Assembly: GCF_022539315.1 (NCBI RefSeq)
Contig: NC_066343.1
Span: forward strand, 34,935,146-34,999,145
Direction of reading: 5' to 3'
DNA from: Serinus canaria
Lineage: Eukaryota > Chordata > Aves > Passeriformes > Fringillidae
Length of the DNA: 64,000 nucleotides
The position numbers and the translations under genes were made by a program. The notes beneath the pieces were generated by a model. The model was not told the DNA's origin. It made no database searches and saw nothing but the letters and a program-made list of their open reading frames with translations. The first letter of the stretch is position 1. Every line of letters begins with the position of its first letter. Below, in pieces: positions 22,267 through 36,410 of this stretch.

Positions 22267-25200
22267 AACTAAAAAAGCTGAAGGTTTTACACATTGCTCT
22301 TTTCCCAGCGTCTAATCCCAGGAAAGGAACATCTGCAGCACTTGAAGGCAGCAAAACCAAGCTTCACACTTGTGCACCCTCCCCCCAGCAAGACACACAG
22401 TCCCTTGGGTCGCCCACTCTTCCTTCCGCCTCTGCTTGCACCAATCCTCCTGGCACCAGCCTCTTCCAGGGGTCATTACACTCTCACTGGAGCCTCTCCA
22501 CTCCCCAGGGAAACACTCCAATACCCTTCCCCCTAATTTCCGTGGTAAACCCATCAGCTGCATGGGTTTTCCTGCCTGCACAGCTGGCTGACACGCTGTA
22601 AATGCACCATTTGCGAAGCACAGACCTTGCATCAGCATTCAGGAAATTGAGAATGAAGTTTGCGGCTGGACCAAAAGAAAAAAAAGAGGGGGTGGGGGTG
22701 GAAATCACACTTGAAGTGAATAATGTAAAGACTTCTGCTTTCTCATTCAGGGCTCTCAAGCAGCAAAACAGAAATAAAATATTTTAGGCTCTCTTTTTTG
22801 CAAATTTGAGTCCACCCTTTGACAGCATGTTTCTCATGACAGAACACGGTCTGGGTACTGCCATATATTTTAATGTACAGTATACCCCAAACTCCACACA
22901 CAGCACTGCTGGCTGCATGCTGGTCCTATGGAAGATCTCTGGCATACGGCTTATAACAAAAAATAATACCACTAATATGCGCTAAGAGCACTAATATGCT
23001 TCCAAATGTCACACCATTGTTTCACAAAGAAACCTTCAGAAAGCTGTGAGAAATCTGCATTGAGTCTTCAGATCAAGTTTGCTACTGCACCAAAAACTGT
23101 ACTGCTTTTACACCCCACTTCTAGTGCAAAAGGAATAAACCCTCACAATTACTTGGGTGCTTTTCAAGAACATTTGTGACCTCAAAATGCCCATTGCACT
23201 GCCAAGCTGCAAGAAGGAGTTAATCTGAATTCACTCCTTTTGCCACAGTCCCAGTCAACGCTGGCCACAAGAAAGATGTTGGGGAGAAGACCAGGGTGGC
23301 AATGCTCTACTCCACATCCCTATGGCACCTGGGCCACACAGGCCCTGCTCTGCAAATACTGCAGAGTCCGCTGCTGGCAAACAAGGAGCGAGAGCCTCAT
23401 CACTTATCTAACGTGAGGTCTGCTGCTGGATTGCACAAAATGGGCACTGCATGAACACAGACTGACTTTGTCTAGGGGCAGTGGCAGAGGGAGAGTTAGA
23501 TGGGAATGTATGAGATGTTGAGTTTATTTTAGGCAACCTGAGCCTGGAAGTCAAGTCCCTTGTGTTACTTAACAAGGTGCACTGCTCACAGTCTCTCAGA
23601 TGTAACAGCCTTCACATAACATTAGAACTCATCTTCTTGTAATGAATTCAGATAATTTTGTTAAACTAGAATTGCAGACAGCCCAAGGACATGCACTAAA
23701 TAATTTGCAAGAGTCTGACTTAACCATTTTGTATCTGTTTAGACCAGTTCAAGCAAAGAAAGATAGTTTATGAGGAAGACGTGTAACCAGACCACCTAGA
23801 ACCCAGACTCAGCCCTATGCCTTGAAAGGAGTGTTCTTCTTTTACTGCAATAGCAAAAGGCAAATAAAAAGTAAGTCACTAGCAGACTCAGTTGTACTTT
23901 GTCCAGGAAGGGCTGTTCAGCTTTGATTTTTAATTTGCTGTAGGTCTTGAATCTACAGCAGGAATAGTATCATGGGAATAAACAAATTACTGTTTTAACC
24001 CAGTTTACAACAGTTTTAGCTGATTCATGCCATCTATAGAGTAGTATTTAACACATAGTAGCAGCTATCTGTTTCTAAAAATGCATGACACACACTTACA
24101 TATGGGGAGTGCATATGTATTTCTGCAGTGGGAGGCAGAACTCAACTGCACTAGTTTTGTTCTTTTAGAATGAGACCAGACAGACTCGAACATTTAAGTA
24201 TATTGCCTTCTGTCTCTGAGGAACGTATTTGATATCTCAAGCAGAGCATGGCACAGGGAGCCTATGTTCAGGTAGGCATATTCACAGAACTCTCCTGTTC
24301 TTTTAGGAACTGCAGCACTCCATAATGCTCGGCCTCCCTGGTGCCCTATATTCTTTATTTTGAGATCTGACAGTTGGTGGCTTTAAAACATACGTTTCAG
24401 TGACAGATAAACAGCCTAACTCAACATATTTAGCTAACCTGTTCATACCTGTTCATGCTTAGGATGTTACACCAAGCAGCGAAGTCAGCCCCACACTTGA
24501 CTTGTGACAATTTCAGGGTTTTCTTTCAGACAAACACTGTGTTGAAGGATGCCCTGTGTATAGGAGATTCTTTCAGGTTCAGCTACAAATGGACAGCAGT
24601 TTCCCATGTATGGTTGCTTTTGCATTCCACAGTTCCCCAGTTAATTCATTCAGTAGGGGGCTGCCATTATTTTGTATGGTAGCAATTACTATTGGTTTAT
24701 AATCAACCTGTGATGGAGGCTAGGACCCTTCACTTTGTCAATTGCATCCTGTATCAGCCACTCCATTCCCTCCAGTGATGGATGTCAGGTTCAGGAGCAT
24801 TTACTGCCCCACACATTCCATTTACTCATTTAAAAGATTGGCTTTTTTCCAATCCTTTTCAATGTCTTCAGTGTTCCATTTTTTATTTTCCATTGTGTCG
24901 ACACTAATGGTTCAGAAAGCTCTTTGGCCAATTCCTGGAAGTTATCCAATCCTGCAGACATTTAAATGTCTAAGCTTAATATCTGCCATTTAATATCCTC
25001 CCTAGTCACTCACTAATGGAACAGAAGGTAATCATCACCGTATCCTCATACCTTTCACACATCCATCAAAGACTAAAATGTCTCTTCCACAGAGAAGCCA
25101 TTTCAAATCCCTTGCCTCTCTTGGTGGCCCTCCCCATCATAGCCAGGTGCCTGAGGCAGCATGAAGGCAGGCCTGGGGCCATGCTCAACTGACACCTTGA

Positions 25201-26101
25201 AGTCAGCCCTTAAACTCCAAACTGACTTATTTCATGGTTTCTTGTACTATTTCCTGCATCCGCTATCTTGCTCCAGGCCTTCCTTGTCATCCAAGGAGTG
25301 ATGCATGCATCCCTCTTTGCAGCTGCATGGAAAGAAGCCCTGCCTTTGCTGTTACCATAAGGGAGCAAACCAATGCCCTCACAGACTTCACCCTTGGCTA
25401 GGATTTGCCCAATTTCCTTGCCATCTCCCCCAGTAGTCCACTTATGGGTTCAGGAAGCACTGCACTAAGCCCTGGATTAGGAGAGGCATATAGACCCAGC
25501 CCCAGAGGAGAGCAGTGGATCCCAGCTGGGTCTGTTTGAGCAGCATCATTGTTGTGGTCCTCCACCAACAAGGGGAGCAGTCCCAAGGAACTGATCTAGT
25601 CTCACCTTGCTGCAGGTACCTCCATCTGAGAACAGCAAAGTACAACACCAGGTCACTGCCTTCTAGAAAGGGGAAGGTCAAAATCACATGGCATATGTGA
25701 TAGGGGATATGTTTATGGTCTCTATAAACAGTCTGAAGGTGTATTCAATAACTCCTCCTTCTTTCTTGCGTGTCTGAGATCTCTGCTTCTCCTAAATGAC
25801 CAATGCTCCAAACCAACATTTTTTTAAAAAGTGCACTTGGATTAGACACTGGATTAAACTATCTATGCCCTCAAATACATCCTGACTTCTGTCACCAAGA
25901 TGTAGGCACATTTTGAAAAACAGTGTCATAAATCAGGCAATCTCTGCTTGAAAGTAATTCCCTAAAGCTACAGCTACTCTGATTCTCCAAAGCTATAAAG
26001 AAATATGATTGCTTTCAGACCATAAGAAACAACTATCCCTAACTTTGGATACTGTTTTTCATCACTGGATCTAAAAGGTCTTTTACAAAAGAAACAAGTA
26101 T

Positions 26102-26144
26102 GATTATTATCATCATCATCATCATCATTATCATTATTATTATT
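26102..26144. repeat. Compound (ATC)n/(ATT)n simple repeat
   Basis: Seven CAT units flanked by ATT units. Confidence 0.9.
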
Positions 26145-26645
26145 CCTGTGTTACAAAGGGATGAACTATCCTACAGAAAGGCCAAGAGGCTATTGGTCAC
26201 TCATTTGGCCACAGATGGAGGTAGATAGTCATTTAACTCCCAGTCAGACCTTTCGGTCAGTAACCTGCCTAGAGAAGTAGGTTATTTACAGAAATTTGTG
26301 CCTCTGAGATAGGTCACAACCACACGAATGGGTAACCAACAGACAGTGGAAATTTCTGCTTTATTTTTACATGCGGTCTATTTCTGTCCTTCTCTCTCTG
26401 CAGAGGTCTGTGAGATCTGTGTTTCTGAACTCAGTCCAAGAGAGAGGAGTCAAGCAGCCATCAAAGAACCCCACAGAGATTTCTGGGTTTTCCAATAGTA
26501 CCTGACTATCCATTTAATTCAGCTTCCTTGTGAAAGAGAGATAAGCTTTTGCTGTTAGTTACACTAACTTCAGGCCTGCTAACACACATTTTCAATGCTG
26601 TAGCAGGCTGGTTCAGTTAAGAGAATGCCAGAAGATTTCTAACAC

Positions 26646-26659
26646 GCAGTAGGAGGCGC
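26646..26659 (+). promoter_or_regulatory. CTCF-like motif (plus orientation)
   Basis: GCAGTAGGAGGCGC, with two departures from the consensus I used. Found by eye. Confidence 0.35.
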
Positions 26660-29600
26660 TGATGGTGGCAAAATGCATTCATTTCCACAGAGCAGTTTGA
26701 AGGTTGCACATTGTCCTTAGGGCCAAAAAGCTGGTTAGGAAAGGGTGCTTGTTGCTGGCACTCCTGATGGAGGGATGTCCATCAGCATCGCTATGCTTCT
26801 TCTCACAAAGCAGATGGAGTACTCCAGTTCTGCTTGCTGCATATCTCTGCAGGCCCTGAGAATGGTAGCAGTGAACAAAACTAAACCTCCAGGTGTGAAA
26901 CTGTCAGTGAGCTGAGCAGAAATTGGCCTCCTCATTCCAAAAACACAAGTTAAGGAAACCTTTCAATTCTACACAGAGGCTTTGCTAGAAAACATCTGAA
27001 GTTAAGTAATGGGAAATAAAAGTTTCCTCCAAATGCCAGAAACATTTAAGGAGGACATAGAACTACAAACACTTTAGGGGATGAATATGTTGCTTTGAGG
27101 GCAAATTCTCCATTTGATGTAAAGTGAAAATTATGTTCTTGGCACCAGTTCATGCTTCAGGGATATAACTAGAAGAAAACTTAGTCGACTATTAAGAATT
27201 ACACATCAGAATTTATAAACACCTGTTTTGGTTGAAAACATCTGAATGGGCCATAGTCTTTTCCCTGTGGCATGGATGCACAGCCCTGCACCCCAGCAGA
27301 GCTGAACTGCCTGTAATACACCTAGTCTACATGTTCTGTGATTATTTCATCTTATGAAAACTAGAAAGCTGGCACCTACAGAAACATGAGAGTTTTCCCA
27401 AGTGCATTTCAATTCAGGGATGTTTACCTAATGACTGTAACTGTAGAAATCATTAATTGTTTTATTTAATAATTTACATAGCAAATTAAATCATTCTGTG
27501 AAAACTGTAAGTTTGCAAAGACAAGGCTGTGGGTTAGGTGCAGCAAAGACATGAAGAACTGAAGTGCTTCAATGATTTTTAAATACTCAACCCTTGAAAA
27601 AAAGATCAATACTTTTATTTTATGTCCTGCAGCTGCTGAAACAGAGTCCTTGGTGCCTCAGACTGGCAGTGCAAAACACACACTTCATACAGGGACAGAA
27701 GCAAGTACTGAGCACTGGATACATGTGAAATGTCACTCCAGAGGCTAGATCTGAGTCAGGGCTGCCAGAATCCACCATCCTCAATCCTATTCTGAAAAAC
27801 AGTTCTACTTAGTGCCTCTCGGTGCAATACTGAGACTAGTTACAGTACAGAAAGAAATGCAAGACCTAAGCTTAGTAATAAAATCTGGGAGACCTGAGCT
27901 GCAGACCTCACTCCAGAAGATGTTTCTGTGTATGGTACAGGAGATATTAATCACAAGATCAGGATATGGAGCTGCCTGGTTCTCTTGCAGGTAGGCCTGT
28001 GTTATGCTCCCCCCTCTCATTCTTGTTCTGGATTAGATATTAATGTCAAAGGACTTTTAGTAAATAAAATCACTTTTTTTATCCCAGTCAAGTAAATTCC
28101 TTGCAAGAACCAAAATTTCCAGCCAAGTGGGGGGGAAAACCACTCCCTCTGTAGAGAAACTACAGTGGCTGACCTGGACATGCCTGTGGGAGGAGCTGCA
28201 ACCTGCTCTTGGCTCTGAAGCTGAAGATTGTTCTTTAGGTGTATGCAACTGCTGCTGTGCAGATAAAAGGGATGCCTCACAGAGCCAGGTAGCCCTGTCT
28301 GCTGACATGTCCCATGAAACAGAAAGGAGAGCAGCTGAACACAGAACTGTAATCGGAGGAGCTGATTTCACAGAAGCAGAGTATTCAGTAATTACAAATA
28401 ATACAGAATGAGCTATGTGTGTTTGCTTCAGAACATGTAAAAGACATGGTCTGGAGGCAAGAATGAGAGGAGAAATCAGATTTCACTAACAGACCCTGCA
28501 TTTTACAAAGCACCAAGCAACCCAGTCATGGGACTCACCATATTTAAGGGGTAAAATCAGAGAGACCTGTTTAGCGAGACTTTTTACAGCCCTCTCAATT
28601 ATGCCATGCTCCTGGCAGCCAGAAAGATGTGTTTTAACACGTACTTTGGCCTCTCTCACATGGCATATTGCTGCACATTTGTCTTGACAAGCTCTTTTGC
28701 TTTACTGTGTTTGTAGCCAAACCGATGTGTGGTGCAAGCAGGTTCAATCCCAGATCAGCTATTGCAGCGAAGGATTTGGCATTCAACACTTGTAATTGTT
28801 CTTTTCTCAGGCCTGCTCTTGCACAGCCTTGAGCACTGACTTCTCAGATTTTAATGCAAGCTGAAAATTCTCAGCCTTTTTTAGGATTGAACTTAAAATA
28901 ATTAAGGCAGTCTTGAAACCACCAACACAAGTTGATGAGCAGATTTCCTCCTTCTGATTTTAGGCTTGGGTATGAACCTTTTCCTGATCAGATTATTGAC
29001 TATGTTAGTGAGATTTTCTGTAGTACTGGGTATACAAATCAGTTATGCTTTTGGAAGACATAATTTAAGGTTGTCACAGCTGCCATAAATCTTTACATTC
29101 TCGACATAAATGAAATAAGTATATAGCATTTTTTTTTCCTAAAGGTAATGTTATAGAAAGGATTTAATTATAGGAAGGAGGTCCTGTAATAATGCAATTC
29201 TGAGTGCGATCCACTTCTAGCTGTGTTTGCATTCAGTCTCTAGTCTAAAATGTTTGAAACCTGTGGACATACTTACAGAATAAAATGCACCTATAAGATA
29301 GCAGTCACTTCAAGCTGTCTTTCCCAATGCATTTGCTTCTTTCATTTTGGCTGCATGGAAGTGGTGGTATCATAATTTACCTGTGACAGAAAACAATAGG
29401 CTTTGGCACATTTTGAGGATTACAGCTTTCTTGAGATGACATCACCTCACACTAAGCCAGGAAAAAAGCAAGTCTACTGATAAATGCTTAGTTTTGGTGC
29501 AAAGACAATTTAATGGGGAGCAAAAGAAATATTAGTTTTATAATATTTTGTACTATGTGACATGATTTTCAAACACTGGTTTGGTGGTGACAACATAACT

Positions 29601-29814
29601 GAACAAATAGCTGGCCAATACCTTTCTCTCTTCTTGTCTGACATTCTGCAGTTCCTGGAAGTAAAAAATACATTAAGCAAGCTGCAGCTGATGCCAACAG
29701 GACACTACTATAGGTATCAAGAGTAACAGAGGGTGGGAAGAAGTGGCAGGCAGAGGTTCATTTTTAATCCATATGAGGAATCTGGATAAATTAAAGTGAG
29801 ATTTGTGGCAGGTT

Positions 29815-29915
29815 AATACACAGACAAATATGAAAAACAAAGCAAACCAGAATAAACCCATTCCCCCCACCACGCCCCCAAAAAAATCAACCCAAAAAAC
29901 CAACCAATCCACCCC
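29815..29915. repeat. A/C-rich low-complexity tract
   Basis: CCCCCCACC and AAAAAATCAACCC-type units. It produces the meaningless plus-strand frame at 29803-30024. Confidence 0.75.
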
Positions 29916-30066
29916 TAACTTCAAAACAGACAGGAAGGAGGATCCTTTGCATGAGTCTCGTGGTACTAGTAGCTTGGAAGGCTGCCATACAAGAAGCAGT
30001 GGGGAATTTTTGGGGAGTGTATAACTGGCACAACACTCTGTGCTACCTGCCTCTCTGGACTTTCTT

Positions 30067-30080
30067 CTGCTAGGGGGCAC
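30067..30080 (+). promoter_or_regulatory. CTCF-like motif (plus orientation)
   Basis: CTGCTAGGGGGCAC; the core from position 4 onward fits the consensus, with two mismatches at the 5' side. Found by eye. Confidence 0.4.
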
Positions 30081-33000
30081 ATTAGAACAGGGGAGGAGAT
30101 TAGAGGAGGTATTTCCAGATTCCCAGCTGCATTTCATTATAGACAACAGGCTTCTGTGAGAATTGCGTATTTCAAAGCACTGAAAGGAAGTGCCAGGGCA
30201 TGATTATTCACAGCATTCCCCGGGATACTGCTAAACCAGAAGGCCCTTTACCAGGTGGAACCCACCGTGCTGGGAAGAGCCCCAGGTGGTAAGGACAGGC
30301 TTCCCTGCAGTTCTGGGCCAGACCTGCACTGCCACGGCTCAGTCAGAGCTCACCCCGATGCAGTGCCTCGCTTGCCTCATTACTCCTGCACTTAAATGTC
30401 AAGAGCACAAGCGGGCCAGAACGAGCAGGGCATTGCTCTACGCTGCAGATGAAAGGCTATAAAAAAGATGTAGCTGAGCGCGTCCAGACACTGGAGGCCC
30501 CAGTGAAGGGACAGGAAACGCTGGTGAAAGCACCAAGACCTGGAAAGCAGTAGAGGATGGAAGGCTGCCTGCGTGCAGGTGCCTGTATCCCAGGCTGGAG
30601 GCAGGCTGCCCTCCCAGGCTCCCACTGCCAGGCTGGCTGGGAGGTGCTGACTCAGAGCACCAAGCCCCAACCTGCTGCAGCTGCAGTGCTGCCCGGCAGC
30701 CTCACCACCCTGTGCCCTGCAAAAGCAGGCACACCACACCAGCCTGCCAGCCACGGAAAGCCCCACTGCCACGGACTGCTAGTCAGCACAGCGCTGGGGA
30801 AGGACCTGCTGCCCCACAGCCCTCTTTTTGCCCATCTACAGCAGGAGTCAGATCCAGTCTGTGGAAACAACCACTGCATCTGTTTTAGCACAGCAAACCC
30901 CATTCTGCAAGATCACCAGGTCAGAAAGAGCTGGAAAAACCACAGTGCAAAAGATGTCTGAAGGTTGTGAGCCCTGCACCCTTGGCACACTCTCCCCACA
31001 GGGAGAAGAGCAGGTTTTCTGTGATGGTTAACCAAGCTGCAGATCCCATGTATGTCTTTCAAAGTCATCATGATATTCCATTACTTAAATCTGGATATTA
31101 ACATGTGTGACAACCATTGCATGTGAACAAAATCACACCCTTTCCCTGGCAGCTAAATACCCAAATACATACTCTGCTCATATGTAAATAGGTATGTCAC
31201 CATATGCCTAATGAATATGTCAAAAACTCCTTGGAATGTATTAGATCTTCCAAGGTTTTTTTCCTCCTTTATAAGCTTTTAATGAACAAAAATTCAGCAC
31301 TGTGTTCAAGAAAAAACTCACTTTTTTATTCATCAGTTACAAAATGAGGACACAGAAGGGTACAGACAGCAGGTAGACTCCTAGCTCTGAATTCCACTAC
31401 TAATAACACAGATAAGCATTGCAGGGATAGACCAAGGTGAACTTGCTCCTGCAACAGTCTCCTCTAGAATGCTGGATCATATGCAGGTGTATGTTCCTTT
31501 TAGGGAGCAAATCACTCATGACAGAGTGTGTGTGTGGGTAGAGACGATAGATACTCTATCACTTTAATTAGCCTCTTCAAGAAAGGCAGATCTGCATCAG
31601 GCCTAGCTAAAACTGAGAGCATATTTTATCCTGACAGACACCCCTTTGGCTGGGCCGACCTTCTTTGAAGTCACAAGAAGGACTGGGGACTGACTGGGGA
31701 TCCTGGTCTGGACTCTTTGATACTGATAGCTCTGTCACATGACAAGACCATGCATGATTTGGGTCTCCAAAAGTTTTTAGCACCTTCTTGTAGCTGCTGC
31801 CATGAAGGCACAGTGGGTGGTCTGCCCCTCACCTACTCCTTTCCCTTCAATAGTAGATACTCTTCCTGGGTATCTCAGGAGTGAAGATGCAGCTTGGCAC
31901 CGTCCCTCAGAGAACCAGGAAGAACCAAAGAACCAAAATTCACCTTTGGGGGGCAGCATCTACCACCCTCCTGGATGCCTTCTGGGAAGTGATCTGGCTG
32001 GCAGATCAGCACCACTGGTGCTTTGCAAACTATTTTTATGCTCCTGATCTTCACACTTTCTTCTACCTTTGTAGACTGTCCTCTGCCACGAGCAATCTTT
32101 TCAACTAGTGTTTCTGTCTTCGACAGGCACTTTCCAGGGGGCCTTGGAGACTTGCCAGCTGGGGCTGAGCTGAAGACCTGCCCTGAAAGGAGGACAGCAG
32201 CAGGGAGAAGGGGAGAAAGAGAGCATGGATGCACTGGGCAATGGTACCAGGAAGGAAGGGTCAGAGGCAATAAGACCTGTGAGGGAGTGGGCAGCTCCAA
32301 AAAAGCTGCTCTCCTGAGTGGACACCTCCCAAAAAAGTCCTCATGTCCTTCCCATCAATGTCCTGAGCCTGCCCTGGGTCCTCTGACCCACTCCTCTGGG
32401 TACTCCTGTGCCTGCTCCTCACCTCTGGCTCTGGTCCTTCATCTGCAGCAGAATGGGTCCCACCCATCATAGACTGCTTTCAAGTGATTTTTGGAGGCCA
32501 TGGCCCCTTTTACAGTGATTATGCAGCGCTGCAGCTAAGATTGCTGAACTTTTCACCCTTTTGGTCACTCATTTTTACAAATCATTGCACCATCACACTT
32601 CTGCATATGGCACAGCCAGGGTCCTGACCAAGGGGCTTGGTTGCAGCACCAGGGAAAATAAAAGGAGAAATCAATATTCTAGAGGTTAAAACAGTCCTCA
32701 AAGGCCAGACACTCAGCAGCTATAAATCAGTGCAGTGGGATTCAGTACAGAAAAGCTTATGTCTGTTTAGTATCTGGCCTGAAAAGAATTCAAATAATAA
32801 AACTGCAGCAACAAGATGGACAAGAATGATTAGATCATCGCCTCCATCCCTCAGGGCTGGGACATCAGGCTACACTGAATGCTTTGTGCTGTGGTCAGTA
32901 AAGCTGTAGCTGTTTCAGGCTCTGCTAAGGCTTTTCACTTCTGTATTCCTAGTGTTTCTTCTTTTACAAATGTATTTTGAGTGAATAATTTATGCTTGGG

Positions 33001-35787
33001 ATATTTAAAGAACAGAAACCTAAATCCTCTATTTACTGAATTGAAGCTGTGCTGGCCTAGAAGGAAACAGCTGCAATGCCTCACTTCCCACTGCCTCTTC
33101 TCTGCTGACCTGCTCAGGACCTTCAACCCAGCCCAGGAAAAGCATCCTCTCCAGAAGAAGTAGTTATTAGAAGAGTAGCCAAAATAACTCATAAATGACC
33201 ATGCTAAAATGGTTTACTTAACATCTTAGGGGTCCAGGTGTGCTGCAATAAATTTTGGTTCTTTGCATCTTCTATGACAAAGATGAAAGACATGCCATAT
33301 AGTGAAAAAAAAAAGATCAGAACTGTCCCTGGTAATTTCACATTACCAATTCCTGTGGCTCCAGCCTTCCCTCTCTTTTGAGCACAGAATCCAAATTATG
33401 CTGTCTTATGCCATCTGGTGAATCCACAGGGGATGAGTAAACAATACCAAACTGATTTCCCTGTACCAAGGGAACTTGGCTTACATTCACATTCCCTTGG
33501 AGATAAATCATTATTATTCTGATTGCTAAGGCAGATTCCACTAAGAGCAGAAGGAAAGGAAGGGAAGTGATAAAGAGACCTCCTTTTGCAGTAAGAATGC
33601 AGTGGAGATCATGGAGACAAGCTGCAATAATGAAAGCGACCAAAGTGATAGGGGCTGCTCTTTTGATGTTCTGGGGAATTGCAAGCCTTGATTTAAGCAA
33701 ATAGGTCTGCATCTGCTCTGCAGATAAGCAAGGGAAGAAAAGCGTGGGTGAAAAATCTACTGATTTTTAATAAGAGTAGGCAGTCTAAAGTACATTGTGT
33801 TCTCAGTTAAATTGTCAAATAGTAAAAAAGGAAAGAAATAAACCAGAGAAACTTGAAAACTGGATTCAGAAGATCTAGAAATTTATAACATAGGGGAGGG
33901 GGATTTCATTCAACACATATTAAAATTATTTCCTGTTGTAACTAGATCTCATTAGATTGATGGTTTTAATCTACCAAAACTGTGCAATAACTTTATGGTA
34001 AGAAAGTGATTGAGGGAATTTTGGCCCTGCAAAGACCTAGAAAGGCATGAAAACAGGCATGTCTGTAGGTGTCCCATCATGTAATTGGGCTGCTGTAGAG
34101 TTTTCAGAAAGAAACAGGGCACAGATTTTGGTCTATTGCCCTACTAGAGGCAATGGAGTCTAAAGGGTGACCAGAAATGAGTTCTTGGTACCTTACATGT
34201 TTTCAGGTGAGATCACATCTGATTTTTACTCACACGGTGGTTTAAGCCATTAGCACAGTGCTCAGGGGCAAGGCTCCTTTCCAGTGCCTGTTGCAGACTT
34301 CCCAGCACCACTTGACTCATGGGCTTATTCCTGTCCTTATCAACTGCATCTCCCTGACAGGTGCATCCAAGTCTGAGGGCAGCCCAGTATGAGCACCTGA
34401 GCAGCTGCATCTCCCCAGCAAGGCCAGCACATCCCGGAGTGCTCAGAAACGGGAGCGTGCAAAAGAGCTCTCCACACATGACAAACCCCATGTAGGATAC
34501 ATCCCAACAGTTGCACATCACTGTCCTTGCTCCCAGCGTGTGCAAGAGCACTTCTTCAGGATGGCTGCCCAAAGCAGCAGATGACAGATTGCCGCTTAGC
34601 ACAGGGGTCTGCTGTCAGAAGGGAAGAGTTGTCGGGAATGTCCTACTTAGGGGATGAAAAATTCACCATCTATAGACTCAGGAGCTATATGAGTCATTTT
34701 GGCAGATGTAAAGGAAAAAAAATTGGTGTCCCTTAAACTGCCATATCATGGGGACAATGAGGAGGGGAAAAAAAAAGGCAAATCACAATGCCCTTTCGAG
34801 ACAATGCAAACATCTACAGGATGACTCTCGGGAGAAAGAATAACTAAAATCCACAAAAGCAAACCTCAGTCAGTTGTGGGGGTAGCAACTAAGCTGTGGG
34901 AAAGGGATATTTCTTCAGTGTACAAAGAGAATACAGTTTTCCATCTAACCCAGGGGATAATCGTAATAACAGGAAGGAAGAAAAAAACATTTCCAAGTAG
35001 AAATGAAAAATATCCTATAGAGAACAGCAGGTCTAACATCCAGCAAGAACCAAAAAAAGGTGGATGTACTAAATCACCCAGGCAGCAGACACCAGGGAAA
35101 GAAAAAGGACCCCCCAATCTTCCCTCTGGCACTCACTTGGATCTCGGGTGGTGGCAGAGAGGGAATCAGTGAAGACAGGCAGGGTGTCTGAGCTCCCGCC
35201 TTGGAGAGGGATGGGGAAAAGAGGCTGGGATCAGGCTCCCATGGGGACCTGCTGCAGGCAGGGATTTGGCAGCCTGTCCAGACAGGTCCTGCAAAGGGAG
35301 GGGAGAGTTTTTCTCTTCCACGCCGGTTTTTGTTTGTTTTTAAACACCAACAGTATTTCCCAGTGTTTATACTGATGTTTGCACTCATTAGCAGCAGTTA
35401 ATACACCATCTTTGCCATGATATTTGTGGATTCATAAGGCATTGGTACAGCAGAAACTTCCTCAGCCGCAGGGTGTTTGGTTTGTGCAATTCGTTTTAGG
35501 AAATCTCTCTGGATTTTCCCAGGTTTTGTATAGAGTTAGTTTTATTGATGGTTGTGTCTGCAGTTCAAACCCTTCTTTGCTTTTGATATGTTTTCATGGC
35601 TGTGCTCCATAACAATCAAAGGCCAGCTGGGAAACAAAAGCAATGTCTGAGATCAAAAAGCTTCCAGCTTGTATGTGACCTACACCTATGACAGGCTTAC
35701 CTTGAGAAAAAAACGGCTTCTGAATTTTTTTAAGAAGAATGAAGTGTTAAGGATGTAAAACGTATATGTATATACAGATGTAGATGT

Positions 35788-35790
35788 GTA

Positions 35791-35824
<34 letters not shown>
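35788..35824. repeat. (TA)n followed by poly(T)
   Basis: About nine TA units running into about 18 T. Confidence 0.95.
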
Positions 35825-36229
35825 CCTCACACGTTGACAGTCTCATTCTTATTACACCTCTTCCAAATAGAAGAACTCAGGTGTTAGCCAGGTGTGATGA
35901 ACTTTGGGCTCTGGGCCTCACCATGACCAATTAACACCTTCTTAAGCATAGCTATCTTCGGCAATTCTTCTGGATTCACATCCGATTATCTGTTAGGTCA
36001 TATTTTCTAATTTTAGTCAAAACATTACTGATATTGAGCCGATAGTTCTTGTAATACCGTGTTTCACCACCCCTTCTCCCCAACATGGCGTTTATATACT
36101 TAGGGAGGTTTTCCAGTTGATTCTTCCATGAGCGAGGCCCACACTTCTGCCAAGGTTCCGTCGGTGCGGTCTATCTGGCTGCACAACAGAGGCAGGCTGC
36201 AAAAATAAATTAGAGGCAAGCACGGCTTA

Positions 36230-36410
36230 AACAAAGAAGCGGCGTGTCCCCGCCGGTGTCCCCCGGTCGCCCTCCCGGCTCCGCGGCGGGGGCTCCCGGC
36301 GGGCCGGGCACCGAGGGCCGGGCACCGAGCGGCGGCGGAGGCAGACGGGAGCCGCCCCCGAGCCGCCCGGGGCTTGCAGCGTGGAAGGGCACATCCGTCC
36401 CTGCTCTGCA
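36230..36410. promoter_or_regulatory. Small orphan CpG island
   Basis: About 180 bp of extreme GC with very dense CpG in an AT-rich setting. It includes an exact 14-bp tandem duplication (36301-36314, 36315-36328). A minus-strand frame (36100-36411) reads out of it past an acceptor-like TTTATTTTTGCAG at about 36197-36209, but I recognise no protein. Could be a promoter of a non-coding RNA, an alternative upstream promoter, or a GC-biased patch. Confidence 0.5.

Larger units (their letters stand above)
21001..36200. other. Long non-coding interval between GADD45G and the 50-kb CpG island
   Basis: Mostly AT-rich DNA without convincing exons. Contains simple repeats at about 22231-22266, 26102-26144 and 35788-35824, an A/C-rich tract at about 29815-29915, CTCF-like motifs at 26646 and 30067, and MARE/AP-1-like sites at 21950 and 30645. 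The largest frames (29673-30146, 33338-33712) have no recognisable family. 30240-30800 is GC-richer but lacks CpG-island density. Confidence 0.5.

Noticed and set aside
28738..28760. GGTTCAATCCC, a possible tRNA or SINE B-box
   Set aside because: No A-box at the right distance and no CR1-like tail; an isolated match.
29673..30146. 157-codon minus-strand frame
   Set aside because: It runs through an A/C-rich low-complexity tract, giving artificial Phe/Trp/Gly-rich sequence; no domain.
33338..33712. 124-codon minus-strand frame with hydrophobic segments and a DLHCIL stretch like GADD45G
   Set aside because: The shared DNA is only about 14 bases (ATGCAGTGGAGATC). No other GADD45 residues flank it and there is no exon structure, so it is most likely chance rather than a processed copy.
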